Assembly: GCF_001515305.1 (NCBI RefSeq) | Contig: NZ_LNQV01000004.1 | Coordinates: 1-64,000 of the forward strand | Reading direction: 5' to 3' | From: Aquitalea pelogenes | GTDB lineage: Bacteria > Pseudomonadota > Gammaproteobacteria > Burkholderiales > Chromobacteriaceae | DNA length: 64,000 nt | Shown here: positions 18,084 through 27,341 of the stretch, piece after piece | Position numbering within the stretch: position 1 is the stretch's first letter | Layout: each line of letters starts with the position of its first letter | Made by a program: the position numbers and the translations under genes | Notes under the pieces: model-generated | Databases searched by the model: none | Told to the model about the DNA's origin: nothing | What the model saw: the letters and a program-made list of their open reading frames with translations, nothing else

Positions 18084-18818
18084 TTATTTGGCCGGATGGC
18101 GGAAATGGCTGGGCGCGATGCCGAAATGGCGGCGGAAGCGGTCGCTGAAGGCGGACAGGCTGGCATAGCCGCATTGCTCGGCCACCTGCTGCACCGGCAA
18201 GCTGCCCTGCTCCAGCAGCAGCCAGCCATGCTGCATGCGCTGCTCCAGCTGGTACTGGCCGGGGCTCATGCCCAGTTGGCGGCGGAACAGCTCCGACAGC
18301 TGCGCACGCTCAGGTGGGCCGCCGCCGCCAGCTGCGCCAGGCTGATGTCCTCGGCAAAGCGCGCATCCAGCAGCGCACGGGCAGCGGCCACCCGCCGGTC
18401 CAGCCTGGCTGTCGGCCCCGGCACGCTCCGCCAGTAGCTGGGTGAGCAAGAGCAGCATCTGCCGCCTGCCGTTTTCACCCGTATGAGGCCGGGAGAGCTC
18501 GGCGCGCAGAAACTCCACATAAGCCAGCATGCCGGCGTCCAGCGGCAAAAAGGCAGGCAGGCTGGCCAGCTGCGGTGCCAGCGTGGCCGGAACATTGGCC
18601 ACCACGAAGGCATTGTCACCGGGCGCAGCAAAGCCATGGCTGTTACCTGCGGCAATCACCGCCAGCTGGCCGGCCTGCACCACGCCGCCACGGCCCTCGA
18701 CATCCAGCTCCAGGCAGCCATGCGCCGGCAGCACCAGCTGATGGTAATCATGCTGATGCTGGTGGCTTTCCTGCTGGTAACTACGCAGCTCCAGCAGCAG
18801 GTCGTCATGGCGGGACAT
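18084..18818 (-). pseudogene. AraC-family regulator with two compensating frameshifts in its first HTH
   Basis: The frame is open for 244 codons with an N-terminal cupin-like sensor (HQHQHDYHQLVLPAHG) and a C-terminal second HTH (LPVQQVAEQCGYASLSAFSDRF). Between about 18416 and 18308, however, the expected first HTH is in another frame (ARALLDARFAEDISLAQLAA), while the open frame reads Gly/Cys/Pro-rich nonsense. Removing one G from a GGGG run at 18416-18419 and adding one C near 18308 restores a continuous AraC domain (HLSRAQLSELFRRQLGMSPG). Either two sequencing errors or a dead regulator. ATG 18818 is the likely start. It lies upstream of, and may control, the YddG-like gene. Confidence 0.75.
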
Positions 18819-18863
18819 CCGGCTATGGTAGCGGGGCGAGCTGGGGCTGGGTGCATGCTCGCA

Positions 18864-18895
18864 CAAAAAAAATGCCCCACCGGGGTGGGTGGGGC
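18864..18895 (-). terminator. Terminator of glpD
   Basis: On the minus strand an 8-bp GCCCCACC/GGTGGGGC stem is followed by A and eight T, about 65 bases after the glpD stop. Confidence 0.88.
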
Positions 18896-18958
18896 CTACG
18901 GGAGGAGATGGGCGCAAGCCCTGATACAACAAGATACGACCACAACAAATCGTGACGC

Positions 18959-20494
18959 TTAGCCCGGCTGGGCGCTGTGCACTGCGGTACTGTCCGGCTG
19001 CACCGCGCACTGGCGATAACGGGCCAGCCAGTCAGTCAGCACGACACTGGCATTGGCAGGCAGGTGCAGACGCAGCTTGCTGCGTCGCCACAGGATGTCC
19101 TCGGCACTGGTCGCCCATTCCTGATCCACCAGATAACTCAATTCGGCTTCATACACGCCGGGCAGCACTTCTTCGCCCAGGTCGGCCAGGCTGCGGGCAC
19201 TGCCGATCAGCGTATGCAGCCGCGTGCCGTAGCTTTTCACATAGCGCTGCACCAGAGCAGCAGGCAGCCATGGATAGCGCTGCTGGCTGGCCGCCAGGAA
19301 AGCCGCCGCATCGGCATTCGGCATGTCGCCACCGGGCAGCGGCACACCGGCCGTCCAGGTGGGCTGCTGATTGCCCAGCAGCGGGGCCAGGCGGTCCACG
19401 GCTTCTTCCGCCAGCTTGCGGTAGGTGGTGATCTTGCCGCCAAACACTGACAGCATCGGCGCACCGTTATGGTCCAGTTCCAGCGAATAATCACGCGTCA
19501 CGCTGGAGGCATTGCTGGCTTCGTCGTCCAGCAGCGGGCGCACGCCGGAATAGGTGCTCAGCACATCGTCCGGGCCGATCTGGCTGTTGAAGTAGCGGTT
19601 GCTCATGCGGCACAGGTAATCCACTTCGTCGCCATCAATCTGCACGCTGCCGGGATCGCCGTGGTATTCCACATCGGTGGTGCCGATCAGGGTGAAGTCG
19701 TTTTCGTACGGGATGGCAAAGATGATGCGTTTGTCCGGGTTCTGGAAAATATAGGCATAGGGGTGATCAAACAGCTTTTTCACCACGATGTGACTGCCTT
19801 TCACCAGACGGATGGACTTGGGTGACGGCAGCTGCAAGGTGTCTTTCAACAGGCTTTCCACCCAGGGACCGGCGGCATTCACCACGGCGCGCGCCCTCAC
19901 CTGCTCCTGACGACCATCTTCGTGTTGCAAGGTGCACAGCCAGTTTTCGCCTTCGCGCCGCGCCGCCACACAGGCGGTACGGGTGACAATGCGCGCGCCG
20001 TGCTCGGCGGCCGCCATGGCGTTGAGCACCACCAGCCGGGCATCCTGCACCCAGCCGTCGGAATAGACAAAGCCACGCTTGAATGCGGCTTTCAGCGGTG
20101 CGCCGGACGGATGTTTGGCAAAGCTGATGGTTTCCGAGCCGGGCAGTACTTCGCGCCGGGCCAGATGGTCGTACAGGAACAGCCCGCAGCGGATCATCCA
20201 TTCCGGACGCTGGGCCTGGTCGTGCGGCATGACAAAGCGCAAGGGCCAGATGATGTGTGGCGCGGCCTTGAGCAGCACTTCGCGCTCTTGCAGCGCCTTG
20301 CGCACCAGACCGAACTCGTAATATTCCAGATAGCGCAGGCCGCCATGAATCAGCTTGGTACTGGCCGACGAGGTATGCGCAGCCAGATCGTCCTTTTCGC
20401 ACAGCAGCACCGACAGGCCGCGGCCTGCTGCATCGCGGGCAATGCCGGCTCCATTGATGCCGCCACCAATCACCATCAGGTCGTAGGGTTTCAC
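18959..20494 (-). CDS. glpD: Glycerol-3-phosphate dehydrogenase, aerobic type
   Basis: The 511-residue FAD enzyme oxidises sn-glycerol 3-phosphate to dihydroxyacetone phosphate at the inner membrane and feeds ubiquinone. The FAD site LMVIGGGINGAGIARDAAG opens the protein; TSSASTKLIHGGLRYLEYYE, NAAGPWVE and the C-terminal GGKITTYRKLAEEAVD are GlpD hallmarks. E. coli GlpD has about 501 residues. The GTG at 20494 is chosen because GAGG lies eight bases upstream and the Rossmann motif follows at once; an ATG at 20548 has no ribosome site. It has its own promoter region with tandem GlpR boxes (20612-20631). Confidence 0.92.
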   Translation of the reverse strand: MKPYDLMVIGGGINGAGIARDAAGRGLSVLLCEKDDLAAHTSSASTKLIHGGLRYLEYYEFGLVRKALQEREVLLKAAPHIIWPLRFVMPHDQAQRPEWMIRCGLFLYDHLARREVLPGSETISFAKHPSGAPLKAAFKRGFVYSDGWVQDARLVVLNAMAAAEHGARIVTRTACVAARREGENWLCTLQHEDGRQEQVRARAVVNAAGPWVESLLKDTLQLPSPKSIRLVKGSHIVVKKLFDHPYAYIFQNPDKRIIFAIPYENDFTLIGTTDVEYHGDPGSVQIDGDEVDYLCRMSNRYFNSQIGPDDVLSTYSGVRPLLDDEASNASSVTRDYSLELDHNGAPMLSVFGGKITTYRKLAEEAVDRLAPLLGNQQPTWTAGVPLPGGDMPNADAAAFLAASQQRYPWLPAALVQRYVKSYGTRLHTLIGSARSLADLGEEVLPGVYEAELSYLVDQEWATSAEDILWRRSKLRLHLPANASVVLTDWLARYRQCAVQPDSTAVHSAQPG

Positions 20495-20611
20495 AGTTTC
20501 ATCCTCGGTCTTGTCTGTATCCGGCTTGCGCCTGTCACTACAGGGCAAGAAGGCGGATTGCGTGTGTTGATGGTGTTAGCGTAGCGTCATACGAAGATCA
20601 ATTCAACACAT

Positions 20612-20631
20612 AATGTTCGTTTATGTTCGTT
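20612..20631. promoter_or_regulatory. Two tandem GlpR-like boxes upstream of glpD
   Basis: AATGTTCGTT and TATGTTCGTT lie head to tail with no gap. Each matches the E. coli GlpR half-site consensus WATKYTCGWW at all ten positions. They are 118 bases upstream of the glpD start, in direct rather than inverted orientation. GlpR binding is inferred from the match and the presence of glpR. Confidence 0.65.
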
Positions 20632-20720
20632 TTGTGCGTTGCAATGTGCGTATTGACCACAACAATCTTTGTTTTGCATTCCATTTATCGCCCATCCGCT
20701 GGAGCAGCCATGCCGCGGAC

Positions 20721-20747
20721 GAAAAAAAAGCCACCCGCAGGTGGCTT
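20721..20747 (-). terminator. Terminator of the glpK-glpF transcript
   Basis: AGCCACC/GGTGGCT stem followed on the minus strand by eight T, 40 bases beyond the glpF stop. It separates glpF from glpD, which therefore needs its own promoter. Confidence 0.88.
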
Positions 20748-20786
20748 GCCGGCCCCGCCAGCAGCGGGGCACCAGGAGCAACAGGT

Positions 20787-21491
20787 TTACAGATGGGTAT
20801 ACGTGAGCGCCGCCAGCGTGCCCCCCAGCAAGGAACCGACTACCGGCACCCAGGCATAGCCCCAGTCGCTGGAGCCCTTGCCCGGAATGGGCAGCAGCGC
20901 ATGCATGATGCGCGGCGCCAGATCGCGCGCCGGGCTCATCGCATAGCCGGTGGTGCCGCCCAGCGACACACCGATACCCAGTACCAGCAAGGCCACCGGC
21001 AGGGCATCCATCGCGCCCAGCGACAGCTTGGGCGCCACCATGCTGAGAATGGCAAACACCAGCACGAAGGTGGCCAGCACCTCGGACAGCAGATTGCCCG
21101 GCAGGCTGCGGATGGCCGGGCCGGTGCAGAAGGTGGCCAGCTTCAAATCCGCGCAGTCGGTGGTTTCGTAATGCTTGCGATACATCACCCACACCAGCAG
21201 CGCACCCATCATGCCGCCCAGCATCTGCGCCAGGATGTAACCCGGAGCACGTGCCCATTCAAACTTGCCGGCCACCGCCAGCGCCACGGTGACTGCAGGG
21301 TTCAGGTGCGCACCACTGATGGCCGCCACGCTGAATACACCGACAAACACCGCCATCGCCCAGCCAAAGGCAATCACGATCAGGCCGCTGTTATGGCCCT
21401 TGGTATTGCTCAGCAGCACATTGGCCACCACGCCATTGCCCAGCAATACCAGCAGGGCCGTTCCGATAAATTCACCAAACAAAGGGTTCAT
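20787..21491 (-). CDS. glpF: Glycerol uptake facilitator (aquaglyceroporin)
   Basis: The 234-residue protein has six transmembrane helices and two half-helices typical of MIP channels, admitting glycerol across the inner membrane. The first pore motif is canonical (ISGAHLNPAVTVA, residues 58-70). The second reads YAMSPARDLAPR where GlpF has NPARD, so Asn is replaced by Ser. The Asp/Arg that define a glycerol rather than water pore remain. GGAG precedes ATG 21491. Downstream of glpK, 241 bases away with nothing recognisable between; order K-F is reversed from E. coli. Confidence 0.9.
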   Translation of the reverse strand: MNPLFGEFIGTALLVLLGNGVVANVLLSNTKGHNSGLIVIAFGWAMAVFVGVFSVAAISGAHLNPAVTVALAVAGKFEWARAPGYILAQMLGGMMGALLVWVMYRKHYETTDCADLKLATFCTGPAIRSLPGNLLSEVLATFVLVFAILSMVAPKLSLGAMDALPVALLVLGIGVSLGGTTGYAMSPARDLAPRIMHALLPIPGKGSSDWGYAWVPVVGSLLGGTLAALTYTHL

Positions 21492-21732
21492 GCAGGGTCT
21501 CCGCACCATGACTCCCGCTACCACCGGCTACTCTGGCTGATGGCTGCTCTTTCATGGCGTCAGTTACTGGCAGCAGGCCCGGGCGGGACGATCTTGCTGT
21601 CGTCCGGCCACCGGCTGCTGCCATACATCACACAGGAAATTCACACGGCCGGGCTGGCGGCACCAGGCCAGCTGCACACACCCCGGGCATGGGTGCGGGC
21701 AGCACGGACAGCCGCCGTGCGAGGGACGGTCA

Positions 21733-23229
21733 TCAGGCGTCGGCCCAGGCCTTGGCGGCATTGACGGCGCGCACCCAGCCACGGACATTGGCATCGACCT
21801 GTTCAGCCGCCATGCCTTGCTGGAAGCGGCGGTCCAGCTGCCACTGGCCCTGGATGTCCTCCACCCCGGCCCAGTAACCCACGGCCAGACCAGCCAGATA
21901 GGCCGCGCCCAGCGCGGTGGTTTCGGTAATCTTCGGCCGCACCACGTCCACGCCCAGAATGTCGGACTGGAACTGCATCAGCAGTTCGTTGACGGTGGCA
22001 CCACCATCCACGCGCAATTCGGCAATGGCCATGCCGGCATCGGCTTCCATGGCCTTGAGTACGTCCATGGTCTGGTAGGCAATGCTGTCCAGTGCGGCGC
22101 GGGCAATGTGCGCAGCCTTGGTTCCCAGCGTGGCGCCGACGATGGTGCCACGCGCATCCTGGTTCCAGTGCGGCGCACCCAGGCCGGCAAAAGCCGGAAC
22201 CAGGTAGACGCCGTCACTGTCGGCCACTTCCTGCGCCAGCGGGCCGACATCGGCCGAATGGCGGATGATGCCCAGGCCGTCGCGCAGCCATTTCACCACC
22301 GCGCCACCAATGAAAATGGAACCTTCCAGCGCGTAATGCACCTTGCCATCCACTTGCCAGGCAATGGTGGTCAGCAGCTTGTTGGTTGATTCAATCGGCT
22401 GTTCACCGGTATTCATCATCATGAAGCAGCCGGTGCCGTAGGTATTTTTCACCATGCCCGGACGGGTGCACTGCTGACCGAACAAGGCGGCCTGCTGATC
22501 GCCTGCCACGCCGGCAATCGGGATTTCCACCCCCAGATGGGCGGCATGGGTGTGACCGTACACTTCGCTGGAGCTTTTCACTGCCGGCAGCATGCTGGCC
22601 GGAATGCTCAGGATGTCCAACAGTTCGGCATCCCACTCCAGCGTGTGGATGTTGTACAGCATGGTGCGCGAGGCATTGGACACGTCGGTAACGTGCACCT
22701 TGCCGTGGGTGAAGTTCCAGATCAGCCAGCTGTCCACGGTGCCGAAGGCCAGCTTGCCGGCCTCGGCACGGGCACGCGCGCCCGGCACATTGTCCAGAAT
22801 CCACTTGATCTTGCTGCCGGAGAAATAGGCATCCACCAGCAGGCCGGTCTTGCTACGGATGGTGTCGGCCAGGCCGCGTTCCTTCAGCTGGTCGCAGAAG
22901 GCGGCGGTGCGGCGGTCTTGCCAGACGATGGCGTTATACACCGGCAGGCCGGTTTCGCGGTCCCACACAATGGTGGTTTCACGCTGGTTGGTAATGCCGA
23001 TGGCGGCAATGCTGCGGCCATCGATACCGGCCTTGGCCACGGCTTCGGCAGCCACACCGGCCTGCCCGCCCCAGATTTCCTGCGGGTCGTGTTCTACCCA
23101 GCCCGGCTGGGGGTAAATCTGGCGGAATTCCTTTTGCGCCAGCGATACGATGTCGCCAGCCTGGTTGAACAGAATGGCACGCGAACTGGTCGTGCCCTGA
23201 TCCAGCGCCAGAATGAACTGGTTCTTCAT
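21733..23229 (-). CDS. glpK: Glycerol kinase
   Basis: The 498-residue FGGY kinase phosphorylates glycerol with ATP to trap it as glycerol 3-phosphate. Visible landmarks: phosphate-binding [15 protein letters not shown] at the start, [13 protein letters not shown] near residue 80, [13 protein letters not shown] near 240, [15 protein letters not shown] near 320, and [18 protein letters not shown] near 400. Length equals E. coli GlpK. AGGAG lies nine bases before ATG 23229. Its upstream region has a promoter with GlpR-like boxes. Confidence 0.95.
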   Translation of the reverse strand: MKNQFILALDQGTTSSRAILFNQAGDIVSLAQKEFRQIYPQPGWVEHDPQEIWGGQAGVAAEAVAKAGIDGRSIAAIGITNQRETTIVWDRETGLPVYNAIVWQDRRTAAFCDQLKERGLADTIRSKTGLLVDAYFSGSKIKWILDNVPGARARAEAGKLAFGTVDSWLIWNFTHGKVHVTDVSNASRTMLYNIHTLEWDAELLDILSIPASMLPAVKSSSEVYGHTHAAHLGVEIPIAGVAGDQQAALFGQQCTRPGMVKNTYGTGCFMMMNTGEQPIESTNKLLTTIAWQVDGKVHYALEGSIFIGGAVVKWLRDGLGIIRHSADVGPLAQEVADSDGVYLVPAFAGLGAPHWNQDARGTIVGATLGTKAAHIARAALDSIAYQTMDVLKAMEADAGMAIAELRVDGGATVNELLMQFQSDILGVDVVRPKITETTALGAAYLAGLAVGYWAGVEDIQGQWQLDRRFQQGMAAEQVDANVRGWVRAVNAAKAWADA

Positions 23230-23360
23230 GTGAGGTGTCTCCTTGGCAATCCAAAGGCCGTTGCTGGCCGAGCGTTTTTGCTGACTGGTTTTGACGGCAA
23301 CGCCACAGGCCCTGCGCAAGGCGGGGTGGGCGGGCAATCTTTGTTATGTTGTTTTTTGTA

Positions 23361-23389
23361 TTTATATTGTTCGTTTTATTTTCGGCTCA
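23361..23389 (-). promoter_or_regulatory. Candidate glpK promoter overlapped by GlpR-like boxes
   Basis: On the minus strand TGAGCC (23389-23384), 17 bases, then TATAAA (23366-23361) make a weak -35/strong -10 pair about 130 bases before glpK. In the spacer, read on plus, ATTGTTCG (23366-23373) and ATTTTCG (23378-23384) recur 12 bases apart and resemble GlpR half-sites imperfectly. Repression by occlusion is inferred. Confidence 0.45.
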
Positions 23390-23831
23390 TTCTAGTTAAC
23401 ACGCTTCAGCTGTCAATCAATACGCATGAAACTTTCGCCACTAGCCAGATTCCGACCGCGTACCGGCATGGCAATGTCGTTTTTGCAGCGCAAGATAGCC
23501 GAAATGCAAATGGTCTGTAAGCCTTTCACTACAAGGATTTGGCATTTTCTTGCTTTGCAGCAAACATCACCATTTGCCGGACGAGGCAAAATAACAACAC
23601 CAGCGTCAGACAACGCAAGCAAAACGCACATATCACGCACCCGGAATATTTCCCGACTGACAAGGTGGCAACACCCCGCCCAAGTACCTGCAAGGTAGCA
23701 AAGCCACTACATGCCAGTTGTGGCAGCATGGCAAAAACCAAGAGACAGCCGTTGGCAATCCGCCAGCAGATCAGGTCCCCGGACAACACCGCGCCACGGC
23801 CACGCAGGCCGGCATCGACAAGGACAAGTAC
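23390..23831. other. Intergenic region between glpK and pyk
   Basis: About 440 bases with no convincing gene: several short frames exist on both strands but none has a ribosome site or family resemblance. It should contain the pyk promoter. Composition is less GC-rich than the flanking genes, especially 23500-23650. No hairpin terminator or clear operator was recognised. Confidence 0.5.
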
Positions 23832-25241
23832 ATGCTCCGCAATACCAAGATTCTCGCCACGCTGGGCCCGGCATCCAGCACCCCGCAGCAAATCCTGGCG
23901 CTGGCCCGCGCCGGGGTGAACGTATTCCGTCTGAACATGAGTCATGGCAGCCACGACGATCACCGTGCCCGGCTGGCTGCCATCCGCGCCGCCGAAACCG
24001 AGCTTGGTCGCCCCATTGGCGTGCTGGTGGACCTGCAAGGCCCCAAGCTGCGCATTGGCACCTTCCCGCAAGGGCCGGTCACCGTACGCGTCGGCCAGCC
24101 CTACCGCTTTGTGCTGGACCAGGTGGACGGCGATGCCAGCCAGGTCACCCTGCCGCACCCGGAAGCCTTTGCCGCGCTGGAACACGGCCATCACATCCTG
24201 GTGAACGACGGCAAGCTGTCGTTTCACGTGGAACGTGTACAGGACCGGGTGATTGAAACCACCGTGGTGGTAGGCGGCGAGCTGTCCGACCGCAAGGGGT
24301 TCAACCTGCCGCAAACCATCCTGCCGCTGTCCGCCATTACCCCGAAAGACCGCAAGGACGCCCAATTCGCCCTGCAGGAAGGGGCAGACTGGATTGCGCT
24401 GTCCTTTGTGCAAACAGCTGAAGACGTACGCGAACTGCGCCAGATGATAGGCAGCAGCGTGGGCATTGTGGTGAAGATTGAAAAACCGTCGGCCGTGGAC
24501 CAGCTGGACGAGATTGCCGAGCTGGCCGACGCGGTGATGGTGGCGCGTGGCGATCTTGGCGTGGAACTGCCGCCGGAAGACGTGCCGGTGGTACAGCGCC
24601 GCATCGTGCACCAGTGCCGCCACCTGGGCCGTCCGGTGATTGTGGCTACCCAGATGCTGGAATCCATGATCACCGCCCCCACCCCTACCCGTGCCGAAGC
24701 CAACGACGTGGCCACCGCCGTGTACGAAGGTGCCGACGCCGTCATGCTGTCGGCGGAAACCGCCGCCGGCTCCTTCCCGGTGGAAGCAGTACAGATCATG
24801 GACCGGGTGATCCGCCGCGTGGAAAGCGCACCGGACTACCGCCGCGTGATGGCACTGGACTACAGCGCCGCCGATGCCCCGGAACAGGCCGACGCCATTG
24901 CCGCCTGCGTGCGCAAGGTGGCCGCCATCCTGCCGGTCACCGTATCCGCCGCCTTTACTACCTCCGGTTCCACCTGCCTGCGCCTGGCTCGCGAACGGCC
25001 GCACACGCCCATCATGGGCATCTCGCCACGACTGAGCACCGCCCGCCGCCTGACCCTGGTATGGGGCGTGGTGGCCTATAACGGGCCGGATGCGGAAAAC
25101 CTGGAAGACATGGTGGTGAAAACCACCTTCTGCGCCACCAAGCTGGGGCTGGCCGAACAAGGCAAGCCGATGGTGATCATCGCCGGTGTGCCATTCGGTA
25201 CGCCGGGAGCCACCAACCTGTTGCGCATCGTGTATCCCTGA
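23832..25241 (+). CDS. pyk: Pyruvate kinase
   Basis: The 469-residue enzyme makes pyruvate and ATP from phosphoenolpyruvate. Active-site landmarks: TKILATLGPASS at the start, VFRLNMSHGSHDDH near residue 32, VDLQGPKLRIGTF near 68, VKIEKPSAVDQLDEI near 215, VARGDLGVELPPE near 238 and the signature ATQMLESMITAPTPTRAEANDVA near 272-294. AAGGA precedes ATG 23832. Downstream is a perfect 14-bp terminator. It acts further along the glycerol-to-pyruvate route encoded by the neighbouring glp genes, though no shared regulation is visible. Confidence 0.93.
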   Translation: MLRNTKILATLGPASSTPQQILALARAGVNVFRLNMSHGSHDDHRARLAAIRAAETELGRPIGVLVDLQGPKLRIGTFPQGPVTVRVGQPYRFVLDQVDGDASQVTLPHPEAFAALEHGHHILVNDGKLSFHVERVQDRVIETTVVVGGELSDRKGFNLPQTILPLSAITPKDRKDAQFALQEGADWIALSFVQTAEDVRELRQMIGSSVGIVVKIEKPSAVDQLDEIAELADAVMVARGDLGVELPPEDVPVVQRRIVHQCRHLGRPVIVATQMLESMITAPTPTRAEANDVATAVYEGADAVMLSAETAAGSFPVEAVQIMDRVIRRVESAPDYRRVMALDYSAADAPEQADAIAACVRKVAAILPVTVSAAFTTSGSTCLRLARERPHTPIMGISPRLSTARRLTLVWGVVAYNGPDAENLEDMVVKTTFCATKLGLAEQGKPMVIIAGVPFGTPGATNLLRIVYP

Positions 25242-25270
25242 TCATCCATCGTGGCCATCTGCCGCATGAA

Positions 25271-25305
25271 AAAAGCCGCCAGTGCAACATCCACTGGCGG
25301 CTTTT
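25271..25305. terminator. Strong bidirectional terminator
   Basis: Perfect 14-bp stem AAAAGCCGCCAGTG/CACTGGCGGCTTTT with a 7-base loop between the convergent pyk and hydrolase genes. Confidence 0.92.
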
Positions 25306-25339
25306 CATTTATTGCTGCCGACGTTGGCACACCCGGACA

Positions 25340-26266
25340 TCAGGGTATTGCAGCGACGCGATTCATGCGCCCGGCCAGCACCGGCAGGCTTTGCAAGAAG
25401 TCATCCAGCGCTGCCGCCCACAGTGCGGCCGGGTGACGGCTCAGGCCATGGCCATCGCCATCTGCCACCGCAGGCGCATGGACAAAGCGAGTGGGGCTGC
25501 CACCAGCAGCGAAGGCCTGATGCCAGGCGACGGGTTCATCCGCTCCCCAGTACTGGTCGTTTTCGGCATACAGCCACAGATTGGGTAATACGGTGTGGCG
25601 GCCAAAATCGGCATACAGGGCGGTGAGTGCTTGCGGCTCGCAGCTTTGTCCGGGCGATTTTTCCGGGTTGCCACCGGCACCACCGGCAAAGTTGATATAA
25701 GCCACCACGCCAGGCGGTGCGCTGGCCCCCACCGCCACCGTCAGCAGGCCGCCAACCGACTGGCCTTCCAGTACGATGGGCTGACCCGCGCCCCAGGGCT
25801 GCCGGGCAATCCAGCGAATGGCAGCCTGCACTGCCACACCGCCTGCCTCGGCGGTATGGCGATAATCCGGATGGCCACTGCACTGGCCCGGTGCCAGCAT
25901 GCGGGCGCTGTGATATTCCGGGTCGCCGCCTCCGGTATTGCCATAACCGGGCCGGATGGGCGCCACAATGATGAAGCCCTTGGCCAGCCAGTAGGCAATC
26001 TGGCTGCGGCCCATGGGGTATTTCAGTTGATGGCGCTCCTGCGTGCTGCCGGCACGGCCATGGGAAAACAGCAGCACCGGAAACGGTCCGTCCCCTGCCG
26101 GGCGGTACAGCAGTGCCGGCATGTCCAGCGTGCTGCCAAACAGACCTGCGCCAGACAGTGGAATGCTGACTTCCTGCGGGGCAGGCAGACTGGCAGCCCA
26201 TACCGGCAGCACCAGACCGAGGGCCAGCAAGATGGCCAGGCAGTAACAGCGACATTCACGCCACAT
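25340..26266 (-). CDS. Exported alpha/beta hydrolase (dienelactone hydrolase/PAF-acetylhydrolase-like)
   Basis: The product has 308 residues from ATG 26266, with a signal peptide (CYCLAILLALGLVLPVWA). The fold is alpha/beta hydrolase: oxyanion-side LLFSHGRAGS near residue 70, nucleophile elbow EGQSVGGLL (Ser), an acid candidate in YAENDQYWG, and a late His in VADGDGHGLSRH. It is probably a periplasmic esterase or lipase of unknown substrate. The start overlaps the end of the upstream hydrolase gene by 11 bases, so the two are co-translated. The sequence has three Cys pairs typical of exported proteins. Confidence 0.8.
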   Translation of the reverse strand: MWRECRCYCLAILLALGLVLPVWAASLPAPQEVSIPLSGAGLFGSTLDMPALLYRPAGDGPFPVLLFSHGRAGSTQERHQLKYPMGRSQIAYWLAKGFIIVAPIRPGYGNTGGGDPEYHSARMLAPGQCSGHPDYRHTAEAGGVAVQAAIRWIARQPWGAGQPIVLEGQSVGGLLTVAVGASAPPGVVAYINFAGGAGGNPEKSPGQSCEPQALTALYADFGRHTVLPNLWLYAENDQYWGADEPVAWHQAFAAGGSPTRFVHAPAVADGDGHGLSRHPAALWAAALDDFLQSLPVLAGRMNRVAAIP

Positions 26267-27027
26267 GGTCTTGCTCCAGAATGTCTGCCAGCAAAGCCGC
26301 CAGGCCGGCAGGGTTGTCTTCACTCATGGCATGGCCGGCATCAGCCAGCACATGCACGCTCACTCCATCTTGAGCAAGACTGGTCAGCCCCGGCAGGGGC
26401 AAGGAGCGCTCGCCCACCACCACACTGCGCGGCATGGAGAGCGCCAATAACTGGCTGCGCCAGCCGGGTTCACCACCCTGTACCAGCGATACCGCCGCAC
26501 GGTGCACGGCAGGCGCATGACTGGCAGAGAGCGACCCCGCCCATAGCGGGCTGCCTTCACGGCTGGCCAGCCGCGCCATGCGGCGCTGGCCACGGCTGAC
26601 GAATTCCTGCTCGCTCATGGCCGCCAGTGCGCGGCTGAACACGCCGCCGCCGGCATCCAGATTCGGCTCCAGCAATACCAGCCGCGCCACCTTGTCCGGG
26701 CGCAGGCTGCTGGCGGTAATGGCCACGGCCCCGCCCATGCTGTGGCGACAATGTCCAGCTGCGGCAGGCCGAGATGATCGATCAGGCCCGCCACGGTTTC
26801 GGCATGCGCGGCCACGCTGTAGGCAAAGTCGTCCGGCCGGTCGGAAAACCGGCACCCAGCAAATCCAGCAGCAGACGCCTGCGCCCGGCCAGCGCAGGAT
26901 CGGCCGCCACGCGGGGAAAGTCGCTGGAAGCGGCACAGCCCAGGCCATGCACAAACAGCAGCGGCACACCGCTGCCGGGCAGGTCGTGATAACGCAATGC
27001 CCCATGAGGGCTGTGAAATACTTGCAT
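26256..27027 (-). pseudogene. Alpha/beta hydrolase interrupted by two single-base losses
   Basis: Three frames together encode one hydrolase. Residues 1-60 run from ATG 27027 (LPGSGVPLLFVHGLGCAAS), the next part continues in a second frame (DFAYSVAAHAETVAGLIDHL) and the rest in a third (nucleophile elbow HSMGGAVA, then a catalytic His in DAGHAMSEDNP). Adding one T to the run at 26845-26848 and one G near 26756 gives a continuous 257-residue protein with GHSMGG. Both sites are short homopolymers, so sequencing error is the likely cause. It would be a cytoplasmic esterase-like enzyme overlapping the exported hydrolase gene. Confidence 0.75.
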
Positions 27028-27122
27028 GCGGATGGCGGGAAACAGATGAAATGAGCGTCGCCCAGTCTACCGCAGCCATGTGACAAGCGGCAGATGCAGA
27101 CAGAATGGAAATGGAATGCAAA

Positions 27123-27145
27123 ACAGGCCGCATCGTGCGGCCTGT
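27123..27145 (-). terminator. Distal copy of a duplicated hairpin
   Basis: ACAGGCCGCA/TGCGGCCTGT stem with a TCG loop; on the minus strand it is followed by TTTTG. The same stem and loop recur at 27315-27341. Either could end sbp transcripts. Confidence 0.7.
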
Positions 27146-27314
27146 CAGACTGCTGACACAGTGATTCGTGTCGAACCTACTGGACCCGGCAAAGCCGGGC
27201 CTTTCGATGAAGTGACTGATTCCGCAGCCTTTCCATCTATTCCCTATCCCCCCGCCCTTACCCTGTAAGGGTGCCTCGCTTTTCTTTCAGAAAGCGAGTG
27301 AGGCAATCAAAATC
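27146..27314. other. Hairpin-dense spacer between two identical terminators
   Basis: No gene is visible in 27028-27364. Besides the two copies of the ACAGGCCGCA hairpin, this spacer has CCCGGC-AAA-GCCGGG at about 27186-27200 and CGCTTT/AAAGCG inside a GCCTCGC/GCGAGTGAGGC near-palindrome at about 27272-27304. The concentration of stems is unusual for so short a gap. Confidence 0.6.
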
Positions 27315-27341
27315 AGACAGGCCGCATCGTGCGGCCTGTCT
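27315..27341 (-). terminator. Proximal copy of the duplicated hairpin, after sbp
   Basis: AGACAGGCCGCA/TGCGGCCTGTCT, a 12-bp stem with TCG loop, 24 bases after the sbp stop and followed on the minus strand by GATTTTG. Confidence 0.75.

Noticed and set aside
23413-23640. Short ORFs in the glpK-pyk gap
   Set aside because: No ribosome site or family resemblance, and overlapping frames are equally open.
23529-25160. 543-residue minus-strand ORF over pyk
   Set aside because: His-rich antisense shadow of pyruvate kinase.
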